In this document: positions 25,093 through 33,946 of the stretch, piece by piece | Layout of the letters: each line of letters begins with the position of its first letter | Numbering within the stretch: position 1 is the first letter of the stretch | DNA from: Streptomyces cellostaticus | GTDB lineage: Bacteria > Actinomycetota > Actinomycetes > Streptomycetales > Streptomycetaceae | Direction: 5' to 3' | Length of the DNA: 64,000 nucleotides | NCBI RefSeq assembly: GCF_001513965.1 | Contig: NZ_KQ948026.1 | Coordinates: 1-64,000 of the forward strand | The notes under the pieces: generated by a model | What the model saw: only the letters and a program-made list of their open reading frames with translations | What the model was told of the DNA's origin: nothing | Database searches by the model: none | Translations under genes and position numbers: made by a program

Positions 25093-25290
25093 GTCAAGGA
25101 CGTTAGGGGGAAGCCCGTCATGTGTCTTGACGGTCTCCTTGATACCAGGTGAACGACGTATGGCGAAGCTGTGAACCAGGCTATTTCGCGGCCCGATCAT
25201 GGCCCGATTCGCCATTCGGCGATGTGCTGTTAACCGTTTGTTGTATTCGGGTTGGGCGGATCCTCGGAATGCCTTCCTAGCGTCTTCGGC
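25093..25290. promoter_or_regulatory. Divergent promoter of the nonulosonic acid polymer cluster
   Basis: Both outward genes start with GTG preceded by a matching box: CCTAACGTCCTTGAC-GTG on the minus strand and CCTAGCGTCTTCGGC-GTG on the plus strand. In each, the TANCGT -10 lies 7 nt from the start codon. The matching sequences suggest co-regulated leaderless promoters. Confidence 0.65.
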
Positions 25291-26601
25291 GTGCCAGCAA
25301 GTGCAACGAAGGCCCTGCGGGTAGCCGTCCTCGCGGATTCCGACACCCGGTGGAAGTGGGGCGCGCTCACCGCGCAGCGCGTCACTCCCACGGATGCCGG
25401 AATCCGGCTCGACGGCTACCTCCTGCGGGGCCGAGCCACCCCCACCGCCCGCCAGTTGAAGGAAGTCGGCGTCCACGCGGACTCCCTCCGCGAGGTGACC
25501 GGCGTCGAGTTCCTGCGCGCCATGGGCGAGCAGTCGTACGACATCCTCGTCCTCGCCCTGGTCGGCGGCGGTGTGCAGGCGATGCTGCACGGGCTCCGGA
25601 ACGCCTGGGGCTCCGGGAAGCGTCCCGTCGTCGTCACCGGCTACGTCGGCGTCGTCTACGAGAAGCTCGCCGACGGGCTGCTGCTGCGGCACGGCGCGGA
25701 CCTCGTCCTCGCCAACTCCCGCCACGACGCGGACCGTTTCCGCGCCGTGTACGAGGGAGTCGGCGCCGACGCCTCGGCGGTGACCGAGGTCGCGCTGCCG
25801 TTCCTCGGCGGGGAGCCGTACAGCGGCGAAAACGACCCCTACACCGTGGTGTTCGCGGCCCAGCCCTCCGTCCCCGACAGCCGCAAGGACCGCACGTACC
25901 TGCTGAACCGGCTGATCGAGCACGCCCGCAGGCACCCCGAACGCGAAGTGCTGCTCAAGCTGCGCTCCAAGCCCGGCGAACACACCACCCACATCGAGGA
26001 GCTGCCGTACCAGAAGCTGGTCCAGGGCACGGACGTGCCCGCCAACTTCCGCCTGGTGTATGGCCACATGGGCGAGGTGCTCGACCGCACCGACCTGCTG
26101 GTCACGGTCAGCTCCACGGCCGCCCTGGAGGCCCTGCACCGCCGCGTCCCGACGGTCGTCCTGACCGACCTGGGCGTGCGCGAGGTGCTCGGCAACCACC
26201 ACTTCACCGGCTCCGGGTGCCTCGCCTCCTGGGACCAGCTGGACGCCGGCCACCGCCCCGCGCCGGACGAGGAGTGGGTGGCCCGGCAGGGCGTCGCCGC
26301 CGACGGCTCCTACGCCACCGCCTTCGACACGGCCCGCGAGCGCATCGCGGGGCTGCTGGAGCGCCCCGGGGGCCTGCCGCCCCTGAACCCCTACTACACG
26401 CCCGAGACCGCGCCCGGCTACCTGCCCGGCATCCTCGCCCGCCACCACCTCGGCCCCGACGGCGCCCCGCTGCCCGGCGCGCCCGCCGCCGACAAGGCGC
26501 CCGGACCCGTCCGCCAGATCGTGCGCCGGGCCGCGCGGGGTGCCTACCGGCACGGGGTCCAGCGGGTGGCCCCCGTGATCCGACGGATGGGGGAGCTGTG
26601 A
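25291..26601 (+). CDS. DUF6716-type putative glycosyltransferase
   Basis: 436 residues from GTG 25291. It opens LRVAVLADSDTRWKWGALTA and has GT-B-like features: two Rossmann-like halves, DLVLANSRHDADRFR, then HPEREVLLKLRSKPGEH and a donor-site-like VTVSSTAALEALHRRVPTVV. This resembles the DUF6716 family, seen next to sialic-acid genes in Actinobacteria. The C-terminal segment is basic and probably membrane-associated. First gene of the plus-strand arm, followed 32 bp later by the NeuA-HAD gene. The specific linkage formed is not known. Confidence 0.7.
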   Translation: MPASATKALRVAVLADSDTRWKWGALTAQRVTPTDAGIRLDGYLLRGRATPTARQLKEVGVHADSLREVTGVEFLRAMGEQSYDILVLALVGGGVQAMLHGLRNAWGSGKRPVVVTGYVGVVYEKLADGLLLRHGADLVLANSRHDADRFRAVYEGVGADASAVTEVALPFLGGEPYSGENDPYTVVFAAQPSVPDSRKDRTYLLNRLIEHARRHPEREVLLKLRSKPGEHTTHIEELPYQKLVQGTDVPANFRLVYGHMGEVLDRTDLLVTVSSTAALEALHRRVPTVVLTDLGVREVLGNHHFTGSGCLASWDQLDAGHRPAPDEEWVARQGVAADGSYATAFDTARERIAGLLERPGGLPPLNPYYTPETAPGYLPGILARHHLGPDGAPLPGAPAADKAPGPVRQIVRRAARGAYRHGVQRVAPVIRRMGEL

Positions 26602-26633
26602 GCCGCCTGATCCCTTCTCAAGGAGCAGAACCC

Positions 26634-27878
26634 ATGTCCAACCCGGAAGCGGGTCAAGGCGCTTCGGTGCGCCGAGTGCTCGCGGTGATCCCCGCCCGCG
26701 GCGGCTCCAAGGGCGTGCCCGCGAAGAACCTCGCGCCCGTGGGCGGCGTCCCGCTGGTGGCGCGTGCGGTGCGCGAGTGCCGGGCGACCCGTCTGGTGAC
26801 CGACGTCGTCGTGTCCACCGACGACCAGGCCATCGCGGCCGCCGCACGGGAGGCCGGCGCCGAGGTCGTGCTGCGGCCGGCCGCCATCGCCGGGGACACC
26901 GCGACCTCGGAGGCCGCGGTCCTGCACGCCATGGACGCCCACGAGGCGCTGCACGGAGCGGCGGTCGACGCGGTGCTGCTCGTGCAGTGCACCAGCCCGT
27001 TCATCGTCCGCGAGGACATCGACGGGGTGGCCGCCGCGGTCGTCGAGAACGGGGCGGACACCGCGGTGACCGTGGCTGCCTTCCACGGCTTCATCTGGCG
27101 GGACGCGAGCGACGAGATCAACCCCGGTGAGACGACCGGCGGTTACGGCGTCAACCACGACAAGTCCTTCCGCCCGCGCCGCCAGGACCGCCCCCAGGAC
27201 CTGCTGGAGACCGGCGCCGCCTACGCGATGGACGCGCCCGGCTTCCGCGAGCACCGGCACCGCTTCTTCGGCCACACCGAGCTGGTCCGCACCGACCCGG
27301 CCCGGGTGCTGGAGATCGACGACCCGCACGACCTGGCACGGGCCCGCGCCCTCGCCCCCCTCTTCGACGCGGACCGTCCCGGTTCGCTCCCCGCCTACGA
27401 CGACATCGACGCCGTAGTCCTCGACTTCGACGGCACCCAGACCGACGACCGGGTGCTGATCGACTCCGACGGACGGGAGTTCGTCTCCGTGCACCGCGGA
27501 GACGGACTCGGCATCGCCGCCCTGCGCAAGAGCGGCCTGAAGATGCTGATCCTGTCCACGGAACAGAACCCGGTGGTCGCCGCCCGCGCCCGGAAGCTGA
27601 AGCTCCCGGTACTGCACGGCATCGACCGCAAGGACCTCGCCCTCAAGCAGTGGTGCGAGGAGCAGGGCATCGCGCCGGAGCGCGTGCTCTACGTCGGCAA
27701 CGACGTCAACGACCTCCCGTGCTTCGCCCTCGTCGGCTGGCCCGTGGCGGTCGCGAGCGCCCACGACGTCGTACGCGGCGCCGCACGCGCGGTCACCACG
27801 GTCCCCGGCGGTGACGGCGCGATCCGAGAGATCGCCAGCTGGATCCTCGGCCCCTCTCTCGATTCCCTCCCCAAGTAA
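26634..27878 (+). CDS. neuA: Acylneuraminate cytidylyltransferase fused to KdsC-like HAD phosphatase
   Basis: 414 residues from ATG 26634 with AAGGAGCAG upstream. Domain 1 (residues 15-240) is a CMP-nonulosonate synthetase: VLAVIPARGGSKGVPAKNLA carries the P-loop-like RxGSKG(I/V)xxKN signature, with VLLVQCTSPFIVREDID later. Domain 2 (about 255-410) is a HAD hydrolase of the KdsC class, with AVVLDFDGTQTDDRVLIDSD (nucleophile Asp), ILSTEQNPVV, and YVGNDVNDLPCF. The fusion could dephosphorylate the 9-phosphate sugar and then activate it to the CMP form, as in vertebrate CMAS-type fusions. Sits between the DUF6716 gene and neuB. Confidence 0.92.
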   Translation: MSNPEAGQGASVRRVLAVIPARGGSKGVPAKNLAPVGGVPLVARAVRECRATRLVTDVVVSTDDQAIAAAAREAGAEVVLRPAAIAGDTATSEAAVLHAMDAHEALHGAAVDAVLLVQCTSPFIVREDIDGVAAAVVENGADTAVTVAAFHGFIWRDASDEINPGETTGGYGVNHDKSFRPRRQDRPQDLLETGAAYAMDAPGFREHRHRFFGHTELVRTDPARVLEIDDPHDLARARALAPLFDADRPGSLPAYDDIDAVVLDFDGTQTDDRVLIDSDGREFVSVHRGDGLGIAALRKSGLKMLILSTEQNPVVAARARKLKLPVLHGIDRKDLALKQWCEEQGIAPERVLYVGNDVNDLPCFALVGWPVAVASAHDVVRGAARAVTTVPGGDGAIREIASWILGPSLDSLPK

Positions 27879-27892
27879 GGACATCCCCCGTC

Positions 27893-28831
27893 ATGAGCAC
27901 CAACTCCCGTATCCGCTCCTTCGGTACGCGTGAGGCCGGCCCGGGCCGCCCCGTCTACATCTGCGGCGAGATCGGCATCAACCACAACGGTGAGCTGGAG
28001 AACGCGTTCAAGCTGATCGACGTGGCCGCCGAGGCCGGCTGTGACGCCGTGAAGTTCCAGAAGCGCACCCCGGAGATCTGCACCCCGCGCGACCAGTGGG
28101 ACATCGAGCGCGACACCCCCTGGGGCCGGATGACCTACATCGACTACCGCCACCGCGTGGAGTTCGGCGAGGACGAGTACCGCCAGATCGACGAGTACTG
28201 CAAGGAGAAGGGGATCGACTGGTTCGCCTCCCCGTGGGACACCGAGGCCGTCGCCTTCCTGGAGAAGTTCGACGTGCCCGCCCACAAGGTGGCCTCCGCC
28301 TCCCTGACCGACGACGAGCTGCTGCGCGCCCTGCGCGGCACCGGCCGCACGATCATCCTCTCCACCGGCATGTCGACCCCGAAGCAGATCCGCCACGCGG
28401 TCGAGGTCCTGGGCTCGGACAACATCCTCCTGTGCCACGCCACCTCCACCTACCCGGCCAAGGCCGAGGAGCTGAACCTCCGCGTGATCAACACGCTGGA
28501 GATGGAGTACCCGAACGTCCCGATCGGCTACTCCGGCCACGAGACGGGCCTGCAGACCACGCTGGCCGCCGTCGCCCTCGGCGCGACGTTCGTCGAGCGT
28601 CACATCACCCTGGACCGCGCCATGTGGGGCTCCGACCAGGCCGCCTCGGTCGAGCCGCAGGGCCTCACGCGCCTGGTCCGCGACATCCGCACCATCGAGG
28701 CCTCCCTCGGTGACGGCGTCAAGAAGGTCTACGACTCCGAGCTGGGCCCGATGAAGAAGCTGCGCCGCGTCGCCGGCGTCGTCGCCGAGGCGGAGATCGC
28801 GGCGGCGGCGGGCGAGCCGGTCGCGGTCTGA
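27893..28831 (+). CDS. neuB: N-acetylneuraminate/Kdn-9-phosphate synthase-like protein NeuB (no SAF domain)
   Basis: 312 residues. Condenses phosphoenolpyruvate with a hexose (ManNAc, mannose or a phosphate form) to a nine-carbon nonulosonic acid. The TIM barrel is complete: VYICGEIGINHNGELENAFK at residues 18-37, CDAVKFQKRTPEIC, FASPWDTEAVAFLEKF, ILSTGMSTPKQI, IGYSGHETG and VERHITLDRAMWGSDQAAS. It ends shortly after the barrel and lacks the C-terminal antifreeze-like SAF domain that normally completes the active site of the NeuB dimer (usual length about 340-350). ATG 27893 follows neuA by 14 bp. Confidence 0.93.
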   Translation: MSTNSRIRSFGTREAGPGRPVYICGEIGINHNGELENAFKLIDVAAEAGCDAVKFQKRTPEICTPRDQWDIERDTPWGRMTYIDYRHRVEFGEDEYRQIDEYCKEKGIDWFASPWDTEAVAFLEKFDVPAHKVASASLTDDELLRALRGTGRTIILSTGMSTPKQIRHAVEVLGSDNILLCHATSTYPAKAEELNLRVINTLEMEYPNVPIGYSGHETGLQTTLAAVALGATFVERHITLDRAMWGSDQAASVEPQGLTRLVRDIRTIEASLGDGVKKVYDSELGPMKKLRRVAGVVAEAEIAAAAGEPVAV

Positions 28832-28878
28832 GCGCCTTACTCGCCTTACGTGCCTTACGACGGGACGGTCGTACGACG

Positions 28879-30027
28879 ATGAGCCCCCGCGCCGGTCAGG
28901 CCGGCCACCCTGCCCACACGCTCGCCTTCGTGGAGAGCCCGGTACAGCTGCTGAACGTACTGGAGTGGGCTCACCTCCACGGCCTGCGAGGCGCGCCCGA
29001 GCCGGCCCGGCCGTCCGTGCCCGCGCAGGCACGGCGGTCGCCGGCCGGCGCCGTGCAGCCGGCCGACGCGGAGCTCACCGTCGTCGTCCTGTCCCCGACC
29101 GACCCCATGACCCGGGGCCAGCTGCGCCGCATGGCGGACCTGGCCCGGGACGAGGGGTACCGGGTGCGCTGGGAAGAGGCGCGGGGAGGCACGACCGCAC
29201 CGTTCCACACGATCGGCGGCCTCGCCGGCTCCCTCCGCCGTGCCGACCGCATCGTCATGGGAGACCCGTTCTCCCGCTACGTACAACTGCTGCTGACCAT
29301 CACCCGGGCCCGCGACCTGGTCGTCGTGGACGACGGCACCGCGACGATGGAGTTCGTCGCCCAGCTCGCCCGGGGCGAACGCCTGGTCCGCTGGCACCGC
29401 AAGGGCGGCCGCCCCGGGGCCAGGGACCTGCTCTTCGCCCCCGTCTCCTCCTCGGCCCGCCGCCGCCTCACGCCGAGCGCCCGCCGCCGCGTCGAGGTCT
29501 TCTCCTCCATGCCGGTGACGGAGACCCCCGAGGGGGTCACGGTCACCGCCAACGACTTCGCCTGGACTCGCGCCCGCTTCGGCCCGCCGCGCATCACGAA
29601 GAGTGCGGACATGGTGGGAACGTCCTTGGTGGAAACGGGAGTTGTGGACGGCGACCGCTACCTGGAAGCCGTCGGCCGTCTGGCCAGGACCCACGGCGCC
29701 ACCCGCTACTTCGCCCACCGCCGCGAGAGCGCCGACAAGCTCCACCGGCTGGCCGCGCAGACGGGCCTGGAGATAGTCCGCCCGGACCTGCCCCTGGAAC
29801 TGATCGCCCGCCGCGGCCCCATCGGCCGTACGATCCTCAGCTTCCCCTCCACGGTCGTCCACACCCTCCCTCTCGCCCTGACCGGAACGGGCGTCCGCGT
29901 GGCTGTCTTCGACATCGACCCCACCTGGCTCACGGAGACGGCCTCGCCCCGCGCCCAGGGCTTCCTCTCGGGAGTGACGGGGACGGCACGGGACGTGCAT
30001 CGGCTGACGGCGGTGAGCCCGGCATAG
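28879..30027 (+). CDS. Putative glycosyltransferase of the nonulosonic acid cluster
   Basis: 382 residues. It opens TLAFVESPVQLLNVLEWAHL, a pattern shared with bacterial sialyltransferase-like (GT52-type) proteins. Later stretches are TRARDLVVVDDGTATMEFVA and ATRYFAHRRESADKLHRLAA (Y-HxRE), then LELIARRGPIGRTILSFPST, resembling the (H/E)P and S(S/T) sites of the fold. I infer a role in starting or extending the polymer. It is last in the DUF6716-neuA-neuB arm, 47 bp after neuB. The confident part is membership of the cluster; the exact family is tentative. Confidence 0.68.
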   Translation: MSPRAGQAGHPAHTLAFVESPVQLLNVLEWAHLHGLRGAPEPARPSVPAQARRSPAGAVQPADAELTVVVLSPTDPMTRGQLRRMADLARDEGYRVRWEEARGGTTAPFHTIGGLAGSLRRADRIVMGDPFSRYVQLLLTITRARDLVVVDDGTATMEFVAQLARGERLVRWHRKGGRPGARDLLFAPVSSSARRRLTPSARRRVEVFSSMPVTETPEGVTVTANDFAWTRARFGPPRITKSADMVGTSLVETGVVDGDRYLEAVGRLARTHGATRYFAHRRESADKLHRLAAQTGLEIVRPDLPLELIARRGPIGRTILSFPSTVVHTLPLALTGTGVRVAVFDIDPTWLTETASPRAQGFLSGVTGTARDVHRLTAVSPA

Positions 30028-30144
30028 CCGGTCCGCCCCGCCACGCTGCCGCGCTTGACCGTCGGCACGCGGTTCCTCCTGGATGTCGTCCCCTTCCGCG
30101 TTAAGATCCCTGCGCCGCAGACGAGTTGGACGACGGGGGATTCA

Positions 30145-31809
30145 GTGGACGGCGACGGCATGCCTGCCGGGGCGTTTCAGCCGCTGACCGAGGACGACCC
30201 GGAGGCGATCGCCGGGTACCGGATCGCCGCGCGGCTCGGGGCGGGTGGGATGGGGAAGGTCTATCTGTCCCACACGCCGGGCGGACGCCCCGTCGCGATC
30301 AAGGTGATCCGGCCGGAGTTCGCCGAAGACCCCGAGTTCCGGCGGCGGTTCGCGCAGGAGGTGCGTGCCGCCGAGCGGGTGCAGGGGCTGTACACGGCTC
30401 CGGTGATCGACAGCGACACCGACGGCCCGCAGCCCTGGCTGGCGACCGCCTACGTCCTGGGGCCCACGCTGGCCGCGGCGGTCGCCGAGCACGGGCCGCT
30501 GCCCGCCGCCACCGTCCTGCTGCTCACCGCCGGCGTGGCCGAGGCCCTCCAGGCGGTGCACGGTGCGGGCATCGTGCACCGCGACCTGAAGCCGTCCAAC
30601 GTGCTGCTGGCCGCCGACGGCCCGCGGGTCATCGACTTCGGCATCGCCCGCGCCGCCGACACCACCGCCCTGACCGGCAGCGGGGTCACGGTCGGTACGC
30701 CCGCCTTCATGTCGCCGGAACAAGCGGCGGGCCGAGCCGTGGGCCCGCAGTCCGACGTGTTCGCCCTCGGGCAGGTCGCCGCCTTCGCGGCGCTGGGCAG
30801 GCCCGCCCACGGGGACGGGCCGTCCCACGCGGTGCTCTACCGGATCGTGCACGAGGAGGCGGACCTTACCGGACTGCCCGCCGGACTGACCGGACTCGTA
30901 CGCCGGTGCCTGGCCAAGAACCCGGATGAGCGCCCGTCACTCGGCGAGGTCCTCGCCCTGTGCAACGCCGCGTCCGACGCCACGCAGCTGCGCCGCCCCG
31001 AGTGCTGGCTGCCGGGCGCGGTGACCACGGGCATCGCCCACCGCTACGCCGCGCCGGTGCCGGCCGGGGCGGCCGAACCCACACCGCCGCAGCACCCGCC
31101 GACGGTGCCGGCGCGGCCCCGGTACACGCCGACGCAGCAGGCTCGGCCTGTCCGGCCCGAGTACGCCCCGACGCAGACGGCGCAGCCCGCCCAGCCCGCA
31201 CACGCGCCGACCCAGTCCATCCGCCCCGCCGGGCGCCGTAGGACCGGTCTGGTCCTCGGCTGTGCGGCCGGTGCCCTCCTGCTGGCCGCCGGTGTCTTCG
31301 GTTACCTCGACACGGGCGGGGCATCCGCTGACGGTGGTGAGGGGAAGGAGACCGGCGGCTCCGCAGCAGCCACTGCCAGTGCGGGCTCCGGCGGCCAAAA
31401 GACCGGCAGCACGCCCGCGCCCGAGGTCCACAAGAACGTCGACCTGACCGCCGGGTACCACCTCAAGCTCGGCGAGCAGCCCCTCGCGCCGCGCCACGAC
31501 GGCAGTTTCGAAGACATCTACCTGACCTGCGGCAACACCTGCTTCCTCGACTCCTACAACACGGATCTGGCCCTGCTCGACCAGGGCGAGCAGGGCTCGC
31601 TCGACGTGTGCAGGCACGAGACCCGTTTCCTGCGCCAGGGGGACGGGGCCGCCGTGAGCAGCCTGTCCAAGGGCAGGCAGCTCTGCGCGACCACGCAGGA
31701 CGGCATCATCGCCCTCGTGACCTTCGAGGGGCAGGCGCCCAGCAGCAGTGCCAGCCGGTACGTCACCCTGGACGTCACCGTCTGGCGCGGCGCCGCACCC
31801 ACGTCGTAG
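30145..31809 (+). CDS. Membrane serine/threonine protein kinase (PknB-type, no PASTA)
   Basis: 554 residues from GTG 30145. The kinase domain at about residues 24-280 has the glycine loop RLGAGGMGKVYLSH, the lysine VAIKVIRPEF, the catalytic loop GIVHRDLKPSNVLL, IDFGIARAAD, and GTPAFMSPEQAAG. A long Pro/Thr/Gln-rich juxtamembrane linker with repeated ARPxYxPTQ units follows. One membrane helix comes next (LVLGCAAGALLLAAGVFGYL), then a unique extracellular domain of about 130 residues with at least four cysteines (LTCGNTCFLD, VCRHE, QLCAT). There are no PASTA repeats, so its signal is not peptidoglycan of the usual kind. Stand-alone gene. Confidence 0.93.
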   Translation: MDGDGMPAGAFQPLTEDDPEAIAGYRIAARLGAGGMGKVYLSHTPGGRPVAIKVIRPEFAEDPEFRRRFAQEVRAAERVQGLYTAPVIDSDTDGPQPWLATAYVLGPTLAAAVAEHGPLPAATVLLLTAGVAEALQAVHGAGIVHRDLKPSNVLLAADGPRVIDFGIARAADTTALTGSGVTVGTPAFMSPEQAAGRAVGPQSDVFALGQVAAFAALGRPAHGDGPSHAVLYRIVHEEADLTGLPAGLTGLVRRCLAKNPDERPSLGEVLALCNAASDATQLRRPECWLPGAVTTGIAHRYAAPVPAGAAEPTPPQHPPTVPARPRYTPTQQARPVRPEYAPTQTAQPAQPAHAPTQSIRPAGRRRTGLVLGCAAGALLLAAGVFGYLDTGGASADGGEGKETGGSAAATASAGSGGQKTGSTPAPEVHKNVDLTAGYHLKLGEQPLAPRHDGSFEDIYLTCGNTCFLDSYNTDLALLDQGEQGSLDVCRHETRFLRQGDGAAVSSLSKGRQLCATTQDGIIALVTFEGQAPSSSASRYVTLDVTVWRGAAPTS

Positions 31810-31840
31810 GACCGAGCAGGACCAGCAGGACTGAACGGGC

Positions 31841-32497
31841 TCAGGCGGGCCGTCGGGCCAGCAGGAAGGCCCGGGGGCGTTTCTCCTCGTCGGCCGGCTC
31901 CCGGCGTACCGTCGCCACCAGCTCCAGCCCGGCCTCCGTCAGCAGCTCGGTGACCTGCTCCGGAGTACGCCAGTAGTAGTCCAGGTCGATCTCATGGCCG
32001 AAGCGTTCCGCCATATGGAGGTGGCCCGGTTCGGGACCGGACTGGAAGGCGAGCAGGACGGCGCCCCCGGGGACCAGGGTGCGGTGGAACTCGGTGAAGG
32101 CGGCCGGGAGGTGGTCGTCCGGTACGTGGATCGTCGAGTACAGGGCCAGGATGCCGCCCAGGGCGGCGTCCGGGAGGTCCAGGGACGTCATCGAACCCAC
32201 GTGGAAGCGCAGCCGGGGGTGTGCCTCGCGGGCCAGGGCCACCATCGCCGGGGAGACGTCGACACCGAAGACCGGAACGCCCAGGTCGTGCAGGCGGGCG
32301 GTGACCTGGCCGGGGCCGCTGCCGAGGTCGGCCACGGGGGCCGGGCTGTTCGCCGTGACCAGTTCGGCGAAGGCGGTGACCAGCTGCCGGTCCAGGGGAT
32401 GGCACAGGCCGTCCGGGAAGCGGGCCGTGTAGTCCTTGGCGATCGCGTCGTAGGAGGAGCGGGTGGTCTGCAGGAAGTCCGCGGTCGAGTCGCTCAC
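31841..32497 (-). CDS. Class I SAM-dependent methyltransferase
   Basis: 218 residues from GTG 32497. The SAM-binding motif I is VADLGSGPGQVTARLHDLGV, with the acidic post-motif VFGVDVSPAMVALAR and motif II ILALYSTIHVPDD. The N-terminus (SSYDAIAKDYTARFPDGLCH) is typical of small-molecule methyltransferases (Methyltransf_11/25). Substrate unknown. TAGGGT lies 8 nt before the start on the minus strand, consistent with leaderless expression. Convergent with the kinase gene. Confidence 0.88.
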   Translation of the reverse strand: MSDSTADFLQTTRSSYDAIAKDYTARFPDGLCHPLDRQLVTAFAELVTANSPAPVADLGSGPGQVTARLHDLGVPVFGVDVSPAMVALAREAHPRLRFHVGSMTSLDLPDAALGGILALYSTIHVPDDHLPAAFTEFHRTLVPGGAVLLAFQSGPEPGHLHMAERFGHEIDLDYYWRTPEQVTELLTEAGLELVATVRREPADEEKRPRAFLLARRPA

Positions 32498-32704
32498 GAC
32501 CGCGGACCCTACCGGGATCGATCCCGATTCGTGGACAAGTCGAGCGGGACGGTAGCGAGGCGTGGTATCCGTGGAAGGAGCCAAAGGTTTTACCCACCCG
32601 AGTCCGCCGCCATGCGTCCGTCGGCCAGCTTTTCTTCCCCTAACGGGCTGAACTTTTGTTGATCGATGGGCAGTTGGCCGGTCGGGCGTCCTACCCTTCA
32701 GAGG

Positions 32705-33946
32705 GTGAACCAATTGATGTCCCGAGAGTCCGAGGCCGATCTCCCCGGGGACCTGCTCCCCGGCGCGCTCAGCGAGTCCCTGTACGCCGAACTCGTAGAG
32801 TTCCGCCGCGACTTGCACATGCACCCCGAGCTGGGCAACCAGGAGTTCCGTACCACCGCCGCGATCAAGGAGCGGCTGGAGCTGGCCGGGCTGCGGCCCC
32901 GTGTCCTCGCCACCGGAACCGGGCTCATCTGTGACATCGGGCCGGCCCAGGGACAGCGGCCCGCCATCCCGCTCATGGCTCTGCGCGCCGACATCGACGC
33001 CCTGCCCATCCCGGACACCAAGACCGACTGCCCGTACCGGTCCACCGTGCCGGACCGCGCCCACGCCTGCGGCCACGACGTGCACACCACCGTGGTGCTC
33101 GGCGCCGGGCTCGTCCTCGCCGACCTGCACAGCAAGGGCCTGCTGCCCCGGCCGGTGCGGCTGCTCTTCCAGCCCGCCGAGGAGGTGATGCCCGGCGGCG
33201 CCCTCGGTGCCATCAAGGACGGGGTGCTCGACGGCGTCGGCCGGATCCTCGCCGTGCACTGCGACCCCAAGGTCGAGGCCGGCCGGGTCGGGCTGCGGCA
33301 CGGGCCCATCACCAGCGCCTGCGACCGGCTGGAGGTCGCCCTGGACGGCGCCGGCGGGCACACCGCCCGGCCCCATCTGACCACCGACCTGGTCACGGCC
33401 GCCGCCCGCGTCGCCATCGACGTGCCCGCGCTCGTCGCCCGGCGTGTCGACACCCGCGTCGGCCTCGCCCTGACCTGGGGCCGGATCGAGTCGGGCCACG
33501 CCCCGAACGTCATCCCGCAGCACGCCGAGCTGTCCGGCACCATCCGCTGCCTGGACCTGGAGGCCTGGCGCGAGGCACCCGACATCGTGCACGCGGCCAT
33601 CGACGAGGTCGCCACCCTGCACCGGGCCAAGTCGGAGATCACCTACGTGCGGGGCGTGCCGCCCGTCGTCAACGACCGGGAGTCCACCGAGCTGCTGCGC
33701 AGGGCGATGGCCGCCCGGCGCGGCCTGCACTCCGTCGAGAGCACCGAGCAGAGCCTCGGCGGCGAGGACTTCTCCTGGTACCTGGAGAACGTGCCCGGCG
33801 CCATGGCCCGCCTCGGCGTCCGCGCCCCCGGCGACCGCACGGCCCGCGACCTGCACCAGGGCGACTTCGACGCCGACGAGCACGCCATCACGGTCGGCGT
33901 GGAGATGTTCACGGCGGCCGTCATGCTGGACGTGCCGGAGATGTGA
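32705..33946 (+). CDS. M20 family amidohydrolase
   Basis: 413 residues if GTG 32705 is used (ATG 32717 also possible). Zinc-dependent aminoacylase/carboxypeptidase-like enzyme. Metal-site motifs are DLHMHPELGNQEFRTT, ALRADIDALPI, HACGHDVHTTVVLG, and LFQPAEEVMPGGALGAI. The dimerisation lid has GGHTARPHLTTD, and the C-terminus has EQSLGGEDFSWYLENVPGAM. This is the hippurate/indole-acetyl-amino-acid hydrolase subgroup; the substrate is unknown. TACCCT lies 7 nt before the GTG (leaderless pattern). Divergent from the methyltransferase gene. Confidence 0.92.
   Translation: MNQLMSRESEADLPGDLLPGALSESLYAELVEFRRDLHMHPELGNQEFRTTAAIKERLELAGLRPRVLATGTGLICDIGPAQGQRPAIPLMALRADIDALPIPDTKTDCPYRSTVPDRAHACGHDVHTTVVLGAGLVLADLHSKGLLPRPVRLLFQPAEEVMPGGALGAIKDGVLDGVGRILAVHCDPKVEAGRVGLRHGPITSACDRLEVALDGAGGHTARPHLTTDLVTAAARVAIDVPALVARRVDTRVGLALTWGRIESGHAPNVIPQHAELSGTIRCLDLEAWREAPDIVHAAIDEVATLHRAKSEITYVRGVPPVVNDRESTELLRRAMAARRGLHSVESTEQSLGGEDFSWYLENVPGAMARLGVRAPGDRTARDLHQGDFDADEHAITVGVEMFTAAVMLDVPEM

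Noticed and set aside
25350..26633. Upstream extension of the NeuA-HAD frame
   Set aside because: It is an out-of-frame reading of the DUF6716 gene; ATG 26634 with AAGGAG starts exactly before the cytidylyltransferase domain.
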